Positions 34,360-44,231 of a stretch of 64,000 nucleotides of DNA are shown in pieces. The stretch's first letter is position 1, and every line of letters starts with the position of its first letter. The stretch comes from Lineus longissimus (Eukaryota; Nemertea; Pilidiophora; Heteronemertea; Lineidae), in NCBI RefSeq assembly GCF_910592395.1, contig NC_088316.1, positions 5,086,001 through 5,150,000 on the forward strand, read 5' to 3'. A program made the translations under genes and the position numbers. A model generated the notes under the pieces. It ran no database searches. It was not told where the DNA came from and saw only the letters and a list, made by a program, of their open reading frames with translations.

Positions 34360-34833
34360 ATGTCCTCCCCTTATTGGCCGCTTCCTTCTGAAATGGAAGC
34401 CATGGGAGAAAAGAGTGATGAGAAAAAGGAGAGGGGGAACAATTGGTCCATCATCGAGAAGAATTTGTTGGTCGATCTTGTGTTGGATGAATTGGGAATC
34501 ACTCGGGGAATATTTAAGGAGAGTGGTGTCACAAATAATTTGAAGAATCACATTTGGGAAGAAATAACTACAAAGATCAATGCTTTTGGGTTAGCAGTGC
34601 GAAAAGTTAATGCTGTAAAGGACAAGTGGAAGCAGCTTCTCTCCGAATCGAGGAAAGAGTTTGCTGAGCGCCGCACCCACGCTGGTGGTACTGGAGGAGG
34701 ATCTAGACGCCGCCCTGCAGACTACGCCTCTGACAGAATAATAGCGAGATTAGAGCGGGATGCCAGTTTCCGGAGCCATGAACGCGGATTTGAGGCACCT
34801 AACGGCCGGCCGCTACGTTTTAATTCATTGTAA
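34360..34833 (+). CDS. Myb/SANT-like DNA-binding protein (unit 3)
   Basis: A 157-residue copy, almost identical to unit 1. The start ATG at 34,360 begins MSSPYWPLPSE. It differs from unit 1 mainly at the first residues and the C-terminus (LRFNSL versus LRLLNSS). Domain assignment is as for the unit 1 copy. Confidence 0.65.
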   Translation: MSSPYWPLPSEMEAMGEKSDEKKERGNNWSIIEKNLLVDLVLDELGITRGIFKESGVTNNLKNHIWEEITTKINAFGLAVRKVNAVKDKWKQLLSESRKEFAERRTHAGGTGGGSRRRPADYASDRIIARLERDASFRSHERGFEAPNGRPLRFNSL

Positions 34834-35308
34834 CTAAAAGGGCAGCAACCCTCACTGACACTAACACAACAAGAAGACCAACTTCGAGTTCTAGGAAGGA
34901 ATATCCCATATCAGTTGTATATGTACATTACGTGTGTACATAGTTTTTGGCGAAAAAGTATCCCTTGGACTATAATCAATCTTCACCAAATTTTACATGT
35001 GTTGAGAAAAACTCTTTACTAATACCATGATTAAAATTTTACGACATTTCATGATCAATACCAAAGGGCTGCGAAAAATGACTTCTTACAGCATATCAGT
35101 CATATCGTCACTCGCGCATTGACATTCCCTACTAAAATACAAGTTCTAAACTGACCGGTGAGACCATATTTTCTAAAAGATATTATCAAAGAGCATATTT
35201 TTGTTATGGCCTGACTCTGTATATTTAGAATCCACCACAGATTGAGAATTGATTCCGCTTTGATCCATCCCAGTCTTGTATTTACCACAACTTGACATTT
35301 TTAATAAG

Positions 35309-35443
35309 GAGCCACACTTCTGGTCACGGATGAATACATGTCTCTGCCCTAGTATCCTGGTATATCCGGAGGTTTTAAATTCACTCCTCCTCTTGATGAC
35401 GTGGGAGAAAACATACACTGAGTCGCACGATGAATATGATTCG
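35309..35443 (+). pseudogene. Decayed copy of unrecognised exon (unit 3)
   Basis: Shares the in-frame TAG of unit 1 and additionally has lost two bases (gtgggagaaaac instead of gtgggagtgaaaac), giving a frameshift and a second stop. Splice sites are still present. Confidence 0.5.
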
Positions 35444-36164
35444 GTAAGGTAACAAAAAGGGTGTGATTAAAGGGCTTACTACTTAAAGCAACTGACTCAA
35501 GTAGAGAAGCCTTGCAACTGCACCTGGGTTATCACCAATACCACTACAGTACCGCAAAAGATAGACTTTAGTGGACTGATAAACATTGAAAAACCACTTC
35601 CTATACAAAACAATTGAGATAGAAGCTTTTGCTTTAAGCTGGACTAAAATACGGTCGTCTAAAATGGGAAGAAAAACGTTTGCAGTGTGCCCAATAATGA
35701 TATTTTACATCTTTAACATTTTTGAACCGTACACCCGAATAATCGTACATCAGTATTTTTTCTGTACGTGTCGATCAGTGTACGCACGTCTTGATGTGAT
35801 GCGCCAGTTCGATATCACAATATCATCCTAATGATAGGAAATGAATTACTGATGATACAGGACCTGTGTATACTGTGTTAACTGCTGATCTATACATGTA
35901 TAGCAGTCTTCAAGATATACCTTGAAAAGTGTCCGTTGTTTATTAATTGCCAACCGTGGCATTTCACCCTCCCATTCCCTTTCTTTTCATTAACAAAAAA
36001 ATTCTTAGTCTGATGATACAGGACCGGTGTATGCTGTGTTAACTGCTGGCCTTTTCATGTATAGCAGTCTTGAAGATATCCCTTGAAAAGTGTCCGTCGT
36101 GACGGGTTAAGAAAGGGTTCTATAGACTCATGACGTCTAATACTTGTCCATCAAGCAGGAATCA

Positions 36165-37225
36165 AAAGCGGTTCAGTATCATTTTCGTAAATGAATATTT
36201 CCCCTACTTTATCATCTATTTAGCCAACATAGAATTACTTACTGCACGGCGTGTAGCTTCGTTGCAACATCTCTAACTTTTAAGCTGAATCAACAGCGGT
36301 TCAGTATCATCTGGTTAAATAAATATTTCCCCTTGCTTATCATTTATTCAGCCAATATAGAATGACTTACTGCACAGCGTGTAGCTTCGTTGCAACAGAT
36401 CGAACTGCCAATGCGTTTAAGCTGAATCAAGAGTGGTTCACTATCGTCTTCGTAAATAAATATTTCCCCTTGCTTATCATCTATTCAGCCAATATAGAAT
36501 GACATACTGCACAGCGTGTAGCTTCGTTGCAACAGCTCTAACTGCCAGTGCGATTAAGCTGAATCAACAGCGGTTCAGTATCATCTCGGTAAATAAATAT
36601 TTCGCCTTGCTTATCATCTATTCAGCCAATATAGAATGACATACTACACAGCGTGTAGCTTCGTTGCAACAGCTCTAACTGCCACTGTGATTAAGCTGAA
36701 TCAAGAGCGGTTCACTATCGTCTTCGTAAATAAATATTTCGCCTTTCTTATCATCTATTCAGCCAATATAGAATGACATACTGCACAGCGTGTAGCTTCG
36801 TTGCAACAGCTCTAACTGCCACTGTGATTAAGCTGAATCAAGAGCGGTTCACTATCGTCTTCGTAAATAAATATTTCGCCTTGCTTATCATCTATTCAGC
36901 CAATATAGAATGACATACTGCACAGCGTGTAGCTTCGTTGCAACAGCTCTAACTGCCACTGCGATTAAGCTGAATCAACAGCGGTTCAGTATCATCTTGG
37001 TAAATAAATATTTCCCCTTGCTTATCATCTATTCAGCCAATATAGAATGACATACCGCACAGCGTGTAGCTTCGTTGCAACAGCTCTAACTGCCACTGTG
37101 ATTAAGCTGAATCAAGAGCGGTTCACTATCGTCTCGGTAAATAAATATTTCCCTTGCTTATCATCTATTCAGACAATATAGAATGACATATTGCACAGCG
37201 CGTAGCTTCGTTGCAACAGCTCTAA
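36165..37225. repeat. 136-bp satellite, about 8 copies (unit 3)
   Basis: The expanded version of the array, about 1.06 kb, ending directly at the Harbinger MITE target site. Copies alternate between GTTCAGTATCATC and GTTCACTATCGTC variants, which suggests expansion by higher-order blocks. Confidence 0.85.
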
Positions 37226-37653
37226 AGCCTGCAGCACACTAGCCGCCAACATCGGCGTTCACGGGCGTTTTTTGCCGCAAGAGTCCTGAACGCCTGAAAA
37301 ATCCCTAGTCTGCTACGAACGGCGTCGGCGAACGCGACTTGACGCCACTTGCCGCAATTAAACGCCAAATATCTAACAAGTTTGATTTTTGACGCGTGTC
37401 GCCGCGCTTGAAGGCAAGAAGAAGGCAGGTGTGCTACGGATGGCCGCCTGACTTGGCGTCGGCGTCGAGGCTATGGCCAATCAGCTTGCGTCTTGATGTC
37501 ACATGATTTCAACGTGGCGGAAAAGACGCTACTGGACGCCAATTCTGGGCAGGTGTGCTCTGACAGGGATCAACTGGCCGCCAACTATGGCGCCGAGAGG
37601 CGTCAGGCGAACGCTTCTTGTCGCCAAAGTTGGCGGCTAGTGTGCTGCAGGCT
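37226..37653. mobile_element. Harbinger-type MITE with TAA target duplication (unit 3)
   Basis: Orthologous copy of the unit 1 MITE, 428 bp, with the same 25-bp termini and TAA duplications (37,223-37,225 and 37,654-37,656). ORFs inside (37,493-37,726) read across its right end and are not real genes. Confidence 0.85.
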
Positions 37654-37870
37654 TAACTGCGAAATACCCGCTGGTGTGACTTACAGATATTTAGCCAATG
37701 ACTGCGACGACCTGTGCATACAATAAGATTTAAATAACACTGCTCGTGGAGTATAAATAGCCAATTATAATGCATGCAATATATGGCACCCCAAGAGGTC
37801 TCGTCATAATGGCACCCGATACCGGTATTCACGAGACCTGTAGGGTTACAATATCAACCCGAATACTTAC

Positions 37871-37894
37871 GCCATATCAGGAAAAGATCGGTGT
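37871..37894 (-). CDS. 24-nt microexon TDLFLIW (unit 3 copy)
   Basis: Intact acceptor (gtaacag) and donor (gtaagtatt), phase 1-1. One substitution (Pro to Ile) relative to unit 1. Spliced from the exon at 38,747-38,857 it gives ...NMCE-N-TDLFLIW in frame. Confidence 0.5.
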
Positions 37895-38746
37895 CTGTTA
37901 CGGTAAAAAAAGGAAAAACCTTGCAGTTAAATATGACCAAAAAACAATTCTTAAAACTACGAATCAAGGCCTGCTAATTGATGCAGCGGCCAATGGAAAC
38001 CGTGTTAATCCCTGGTCAGTGCTGGACGAGCAATTCGACGTCAAGATCGCCTCACATTTTTGAGTTAACTATTTGTTATTATTCGCTTTTGCCGGTTTCG
38101 TTTGGTTTAAAGACGGAGTATTGGGCTATATATAGGCCTGGATTTTTTAACTGGGAGGTAAGGGGCAAAAATCGTAATGTGTAACTCTAGAAGTGTGTCG
38201 ATTCGTTTGTGGGGTATTAATAACTATTCGAACCCTGACCCTAAACAATAATTCAAAACGTCGATCACCTGACTGAAAAGGGTGTCAGAGTTTTTACTAG
38301 CCGTTGGCCCGAAAAAGGCCTGGGAGAGACGGGGAAATATGCGCATGAAATTACAGAAACTAGGTGCGCTTATTGCGCTGATGCATTCACTGTAGGTTCA
38401 TCTGGTATATCATTGAATTTCAAAGTAAATATACAACCGGGTTACTCTCTTCATGTCTTCAAATACTATTACTCAAATTGGCTTTCTTATATTAGTGCTT
38501 GTCCAATCTCGGTTCAAACAATTTGTTTGCTACTGCAGATTGAACAGGTTGCGCATTTTTCTTCATACATGATATTACAAATCATGATGCGCGAAGAACG
38601 TTATCACCAAATGAATAAAACTGTATTTTGCTGAATAATCAACGAATGTATTTTTTCTACCCAAATATAGATGTGAATTTTGAACTTTCTTTTAGATTAA
38701 GTTGATCTTTAGACGAGCCCTGGCCTGATCGAGTACAGGTACTTAC

Positions 38747-38857
38747 TTTCGCACATATTGCCAGCAGTTTTGGTACCAGTTGGGCAGGTCCCTCCAAACA
38801 TATCGGCTGCAAATTTCCCTCCAACGGTAAATCCTCCAGAAGTAGTCTCAGTAGTGC
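38747..38857 (-). CDS. 111-nt mosaic-gene exon (unit 3 copy, intact)
   Basis: Phase 1-1 exon of 37 codons: TTETTSGGFTVGGKFAADMF then GGTCPTGTKTAGNMCE. Both splice sites are good. It joins in frame with the Gly-rich exon at 39,715-39,921 (STL-G-TTETTS), exactly as the homologous exons at 48,657 and 47,496 join (NTL-G-TTDTSS). This is the best preserved left-hand copy and may form the 3' part of a second gene of this family. Confidence 0.6.
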
Positions 38858-39064
38858 CTGTAAACCCCCCCAAAAACAGTACGACGTGAATTGACAAAAT
38901 GTGCAACAAGCAAAAAGACAGTTGACGCACAAGTAAATTATCCCAATATAACTGATATTCTTTGTTAAAGGGAAAACTGGGGCTTGGAAGTACCTGACCA
39001 GGAGGATGATGACTCTACGCTTGCCATGCGCGGCCACCAGTAGTATCACAGAGATGCTGAGTTC

Positions 39065-39714
39065 AAATAAAGATTTTGGGCGGTGTTGCGAGGCAGTTTT
39101 GGGCATGGCATATGAATTCCAGGCAGACCTATGGTTACACCCCATTCTAGTACATTGTTTATTGCAGTTCAATGACTTTTGAGTTATCCGGTTTGGAGAA
39201 GTCGCAGTCCTGCTGGAAGCCATTTTTGTATAAAAAACAACATTTCTCATGCCCAACTTGTCCCTTAAAGGTCTTATTCAGTTTTGGTGTACACGAATAA
39301 GTATAACCATTACAAGATTCTTAGTAAGGAACTTAACTAATAATCCTGAGAAGACCCGTGCACACATTCATGTGTACAAACTCAATAAGATTTTAACTAA
39401 AAATCCCTTAAGAATCGTATCGAGATTTTCGACCTGAGCAGCTTCATCCGAAGGTCATTTTTTATTCTCGTGCTGGCTGAGTCTGCTGGCTTATAAGAAC
39501 TGCTTGAGAGTGGTGAACTATGGCATAACTTGGTGAAATTACGTGAGGCAATTGTTTGTAATTTATTGCAACTTCAAAACGGTTCTATACATATAAACAG
39601 CTGCTAGTCAACTCTAAGAAGTACATCACATTGCACTATTGTAACACTGATCGAATGGCACGAAGTAACAGAGTGGCAAATATTCTGACAACTATTTACC
39701 ATTTTTACAGTTAC
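39065..39714. other. Gene-free stretch right of the tandem array
   Basis: Start of sequence not shared with the tandem units. AT-rich, with no ORF or splice pattern I can support. It would be the intron between the Gly-rich exon at 39,715 and the exon at 38,857. Confidence 0.4.
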
Positions 39715-39921
39715 CGAGAGTACTAACTTCAGTGGCTCCACCACCTCCGCCACTGGTTACAACTGTAGTGCTGCCGCTGCCGCCGCCACTGCCACCGGCG
39801 CCGCCAGTTACCACCGTGCTACCAGACTCACCACCAGTTTCGACTTTGCCGCCGCCGACTGCTGGCAGAGGGACCACTGCCGGCTGTACTGCCGGCTTGA
39901 TTCCTTCAAATACTGGCCCAA
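39715..39921 (-). CDS. Gly-rich phase 1-1 exon (207 nt)
   Basis: Minus-strand exon between acceptor gattccag and donor gtaactg. It encodes 69 residues: an N-terminal VGPVFEGIKPAVQPAVVPLP, then Gly/Ser/Thr/Val-rich low-complexity sequence (VVTGGAGGSGGGSGS type) and a C-terminus ATEVSTL that matches KVEVNTL of the exon at 48,657-48,707. Start and end are both phase 1. Its C-terminal match and phase identify it as the counterpart of that shorter exon, with a glycine-repeat expansion. The Pro-rich ORF on the plus strand here is its shadow. Upstream exons of this second gene were not found between 40 and 45 kb. Confidence 0.6.
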
Positions 39922-40850
39922 CTGGAATCAGATAGTGTTAATTTAAGGCATCAGTTACAAACGCAATAAAATACTATACATGTAGTTAACATGGTTAAAG
40001 GGTTAATATTGTAGGGCTGCTCAAAATCATTGTATTATTACTTCTAGAATACGCAGTCTACTTCCCGACTGTTCTTGATAATAACTAATAAACGATAAAG
40101 GAGACGAGGTGAATCAATTACACCAATTATAGACTCGGAAACAAAACAATCGATCCTCGGAAATAACATTTGTATCCATGTGGCTTTCTGCCTCTATCAC
40201 GCCGATACGGGAACCGAATCTAGCTTTATACTGTATTCAGCGCGATATTACGCCTATTTAGCGTGACATTAATTACAACTCGGGATGATTATTTTTCGAC
40301 GGTAAAATTTACACGGGAAAAGGGAAACCAGGCTAGATGCTAGTTCTGTTATATTGCCTAATAGATGGCGCCTATGCTGAAGCTAATACTGGTTTCAAAA
40401 TCGTAGTAATACACGTCGTGTAGTCAATATTAAAGTGTATCTACATGTATATAGCTTGAGCGCATTTCAACTTGAGAGAATTGCAAAGTTCAAATGTTTT
40501 TAAATCCATTGAACACACAAGTTCCACGGAACCCAGGAAGTCATGAAGTTTATGTAGGCTTGTTTCTGTTTTTCTAATTCGGTTACCATAAGTTATATTT
40601 ATAGTACACAGAAAGAACACATCTACATAAGGCCGTGATGCTGCCCTCAAACGTTCTTTATTCATGTAATTTAGTCAATATTAGTCAAGATAGCCAAATA
40701 TATACATGAACACTCCTTAACCTGAAGTAATGCATCTCGTCCGTTGGGTCCAAGTACACGCATTTTGTTGTGTTTCTGAATAGTTACTTTTTTGGATTTT
40801 CGCTATGATTACCCTGAGCGTACTGATCAAAAAGTATTTGGTGGGCCTAC
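39922..40850. other. Gene-free stretch
   Basis: No supportable gene. A minus-strand ORF at 40,441-40,665 has no recognisable features. Confidence 0.4.
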
Positions 40851-41044
40851 GTTGATTTAGCAACGAACATATTTTCTGCATGCATCATGAGTTAACAACA
40901 CTTTGCATCGGGAAGTGAACACCTTTCTCTGATGCCGGTCACCTACCAGATGGGTGTTTGTGTCCATGTCCGAATTGGAATCCAAATCTGCCATGATGTC
41001 GCTGGACATGTGCAAAGTGGAATCTAAATTTGCCATGTCCATGA

Positions 41045-41365
41045 GCATGTCCAAAGCCGAAACGGCCACCATGACTATGTCTAAAGCCGAAACGGCCACC
41101 ATGACCATGTCCAAAGTGGAATCCAACATGGCCACCATGACCATGTCCAAAGCCGAATCGGCCACCATGACCATGTCTAAACCCGAAACGGCCACCATGA
41201 CCATGTCTAAACCCGAAACGGCCACAATGACCATGTATAAAGCCGATTCGGCCACCAAGACCATGTCCAAAGCCGAATCGGCCACCATGACCATGTCCAA
41301 AGCCGAATCGGCTACCATGACCATGTCCAACGCCGAATCGGCCACCATGACCATGTCTTAAGCCG
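41045..41365. repeat. 30-bp minisatellite encoding GHGHGGRFGF
   Basis: Roughly ten copies of a 30-bp unit, plus strand GGCCACCATGACCATGTCTA plus ten more bases (AAGCCGAATC type). The period is a multiple of three and the unit has no stop in several frames, so ORFs appear on both strands (MTMSKAES repeats on plus, MVMVADSALD and GHGHGGRFGF on minus). Open frames alone therefore do not prove coding. Confidence 0.9.
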
Positions 41366-41409
41366 AACTCTCTATCTTTCACGCATAACTGATCGTCCTG
41401 GTCGCACAG

Positions 41410-41460
41410 TAGTGCAGGGAACATTTGTGCAGGGAACAATTGTGCAGGGAACATTCTTGC
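41410..41460. repeat. Short GTGCAGGGAAC triplication
   Basis: Three tandem copies of GTGCAGGGAACA[A/T]T, in the transposase frame giving FPAQLFPAQMFPAL. A second small expansion next to the minisatellite. Confidence 0.75.
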
Positions 41461-41670
41461 GAAGTTTTGGAATGATTCCATGTCCTCATCAGCAAGTTCA
41501 ACCATAAGGTCATTAAATTAGCCTTGCTCATCATGTCTCTTCAGCCAATGGCGGACCCACCATCTCCTCTTGATGAGAGCCCTTCTCATCCGCTCACGTG
41601 CTCTCTTTCGTCGTCTACGGAGAATGATTAAGCCCGCTAGAGCAGCTACATTTTTCCTTCCTCTCCCCAT

Positions 41671-41875
41671 AGTGGCCGCCGAGATAGTGAAAGTCCTGGA
41701 ATTGGCAATGTAAACCCCACACCGGCCAGTTACGTCTATTCAGTCGGCAGCTCCAATCGCATAATGTGGACGCCCACGGTTGTGATCACTGGGTCGTGAG
41801 ATATGACCGCAAGACTTTCACGCCGACGAGACAGTCGCGTCGGGCAGTTTTCAGTCGTCTAGTGGGACAGGGGCC
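41671..41875 (-). mobile_element. Harbinger 5' terminal region
   Basis: On the minus strand the sequence starting at 41,875 reads GGCCCCTGTCCCACTAGACG, a Harbinger-like terminus, preceded by TAA (41,876-41,878), the expected 3-bp target. It continues to the ATG of the transposase start at 41,670. I could not find the matching right terminus, so the element is truncated. Confidence 0.6.
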
Positions 41876-41878
41876 TTA

Positions 41879-44140
41879 GTGGAGTCTCTGTTGATCACGT
41901 TAGGGAATGTGGAGGGTTCAAGGTGGGTTGGCGATGGGTATTGCGGGACAGGGACATATACATACTACTGAGTACTTTTAGAAACTATCGTAACTCGACC
42001 CCTACGATGAATATACTGTGAGGAAGTGTTTAAAGCGGTATATACCGTTTTCTGAAGTCAAGTTCTGTGCCGACCTCGTGAACAAAGTGAAAACCAAGTT
42101 TATAACATGGATGCAGACCGAGGAATGTGGCAGGGGAGGGGGGAGGGGGGGACTTCAGGTTGTTGATCATATATTTATATCGATTACATCTATATGTATA
42201 TCGTGCAATAAATGCATGCTTCACTGGCGAGAGCTACATTATACACCAAAACAAAACGCGCTTGATCATCATCTATATGAACATTTTTCAAAATGAGAAA
42301 CACTTGTACTAAATTATGAAACATTTCCTGATCTAAGTTCGCTGACTTTTAAAACTTTTATACATTCTGGAACTTTGAATCTCCTATTAAATGTCAATTG
42401 CAGGGTAGTGTTATGGGTGTAAATCGAGCTCTATACCCATGGGCCGACCGAATCGAAGAAATCGGAGAAAAACAAAACAAAATCTCGAACCAGACCTTAC
42501 CAATTGTTAAGGTGGCGAAAGGGAATGATTTGACCAAAGATCTATTTTTTGTGTTCACTATCATCACGCCGTCGCTAATTCTGCAAATGTTTGATTGGCA
42601 GCGCCTAATTTTCTCATGAAAATAACGATTGCTTAAAAACATTTTTTTCTCAAAAATGACTCCTCTTTTTGTGTTTTTTTGTGGTCTTTTTTAACGAGAA
42701 TTTCACCAGGCAATCTCCTATCTCCACAATATTATGTTCATTTGATAAATATCAATCCAAGATTATCTGTTTGTGGAACTTCTTATTCAATTTTACAACT
42801 ACTCAGGACCACAATTTAACCTAAAACCTACAATAACCTACAATTTCCTGAGCTACTGGTTTACCAGAAAGAGAACCGGGCCGGGTGTATGTATGGACCG
42901 GCTGGACTACCAGCGGATAACACCTGCCATAGGACCAGCGCCCAGCCGAAAATTTTGAAAAATATTATAACTTTCCCTCTGTTCCCTTCCCTCGCCGTTG
43001 AAAGAATTCAGGCCTACCCAAATACACGGTCTACTCTGGCTTTAAACAAAGCCTGCTTGCACCAATGGCTGAGTTCCTATTACTGAAGGCTGCTCTCTTA
43101 TCTAATAGCTTATCAGAGCCAATCCTTCTAACATCGACCACCCACGAACACCTTTTATGGGGGTCCATTAGGCCTAAACCATCAAGGGTAAATTAACGTA
43201 ATGAAATACATTTTGTAATAGCATTAGAATCTGAGAATAGAATACGGTTCATACGGCTGTAGTCCTTTCATCAATCTACTCGCACTGCATCATGGATTCT
43301 TCTTGCACCGTATGATGTATGAGAATGTATATGCTAAATATTCCAGGGGCGTAATAACTAAGGAACAAAGTTTATGCATTAAACCTATCAGAAACAAATG
43401 CTATTATTTATCCTTGCATTTTCATGCTAAAGTGATACCATAAATATTGTAATTGCATTATCTGCTTTTGTGCCGCTGCATATTTTGACTGGCGTGAATG
43501 TCCTTGGAACTAGTCGAGCTGTGCTTATACACCTACTAAAAATACGGGATAAGACCCTTGTTTTATCCTTTATTGAAAACCCCGGCGAGCACTTTCACCT
43601 GTAAACATCGTGAAGTGGCCCGGCAATAGGTGCCGCTGAGGATGAAGGATTGTCGTAGCTTTTCGCATTTAATCTGGACTTGTATCTTTTTAAAATCCTT
43701 TAGATCAATCAGATAGCTTCCAGGGGCGTAATAACTAAAAAAACGTGCTTAAAAACGTGCTTAAGATGGTGCTTTTTCTGTTCCTCCATGTAGGAGGCGG
43801 TTAAGTTGACACGTTTCGCAATTAAACTACGGGCAGCAGATTTTCTCAGGTATTGTCTGTGGACTCTTGCTTTACAGTCATGAGTGGTTGAAACTGTGCC
43901 GTCGATGTTGCTCACCGCGTTTCAATCACAAACCCATGCGATAAAATTACATATTTCTACAGCCCATTCGTAATCAGCCCATCAACGCTGGTGATCACGA
44001 ATATTGATCATGTTTCAGCATATATCACTGATGTCAATGCATCCGTCGTGCAAAAAAACACCGCATCCTCAATCTATTGGGTGTTGAGACGCTCATCATT
44101 GAAAAGTCCCAGGTAGACAGTTCAAGGGGCAAACGATTAC
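41879..44140. other. Gene-free stretch
   Basis: 2.3 kb without a gene I can support. Contains short low-complexity G-rich sequence at about 42,130-42,155. ORFs here are short and lack motifs. Confidence 0.4.
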
Positions 44141-44142
44141 TA

Positions 44143-44229
44143 CAGGGTGGCCCAGAATTATTTTCCCTCACACAACGGATACACAATAGAATTCGATTCT
44201 GCAAGGGAAAATAATTCTGGGCCACCCTG
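44143..44229. mobile_element. Mariner-type mini-MITE
   Basis: An 87-bp element with 26-bp inverted ends CAGGGTGGCCCAGAATTATT..., flanked by TA dinucleotides (44,141-44,142 and 44,230-44,231). The TIR start and TA target fit Tc1/mariner. No coding capacity. Confidence 0.85.
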
Positions 44230-44231
44230 TA

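Larger units (their letters stand above)
31621..39064. repeat. Tandem unit 3 (truncated)
   Basis: Third copy, near-identical to unit 1 from 31,810 onwards. It ends abruptly at about 39,064, where units 1 and 2 continue into shared sequence (6,690 and 28,500) but unit 3 switches to unrelated DNA. It has eight satellite copies where units 1 and 2 have about four, and the same Harbinger MITE as unit 1. It is the copy nearest the minus-strand mosaic gene and keeps an intact pair of its exons. Confidence 0.88.
40939..41670 (-). pseudogene. Harbinger transposase N-terminus running into Gly/His/Phe repeats
   Basis: From ATG 41,670 the frame reads a basic N-terminus (LRRRRKRARERM, RRWWVRHWLKRHDEQG), a TAA at 41,518-41,520, then in the same frame FNDLMVELADEDMESFQNFA and RMFPAQLF. 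This matches the start of Harbinger/HARBI1-type transposases (R-R-x-W-V-R-x-W-L, then a x-L-x-x-E-D-x-x-x-F-x-N-F-x-R-M box). Instead of the DDE domain, from about 41,365 there follow about ten copies of GHGHGGRFGF, and the frame stops at 40,939. Downstream of the TAA there are 189 open codons starting at ATG 41,505, so a shorter repeat protein is possible. No signal peptide is seen. Confidence 0.6.

Noticed and set aside
39732-39935. Pro-rich plus-strand ORF (MAPPPPPLVTTVVLP type)
   Set aside because: It is the antisense shadow of the Gly-rich minus-strand exon, which has matching splice sites and phase.
40954-41361. Plus-strand ORF with MTMSKAES repeats and the minus-strand MVMVADSALD ORF
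   Set aside because: Both are alternative frames of the 30-bp minisatellite; only one minus frame continues a recognisable protein.
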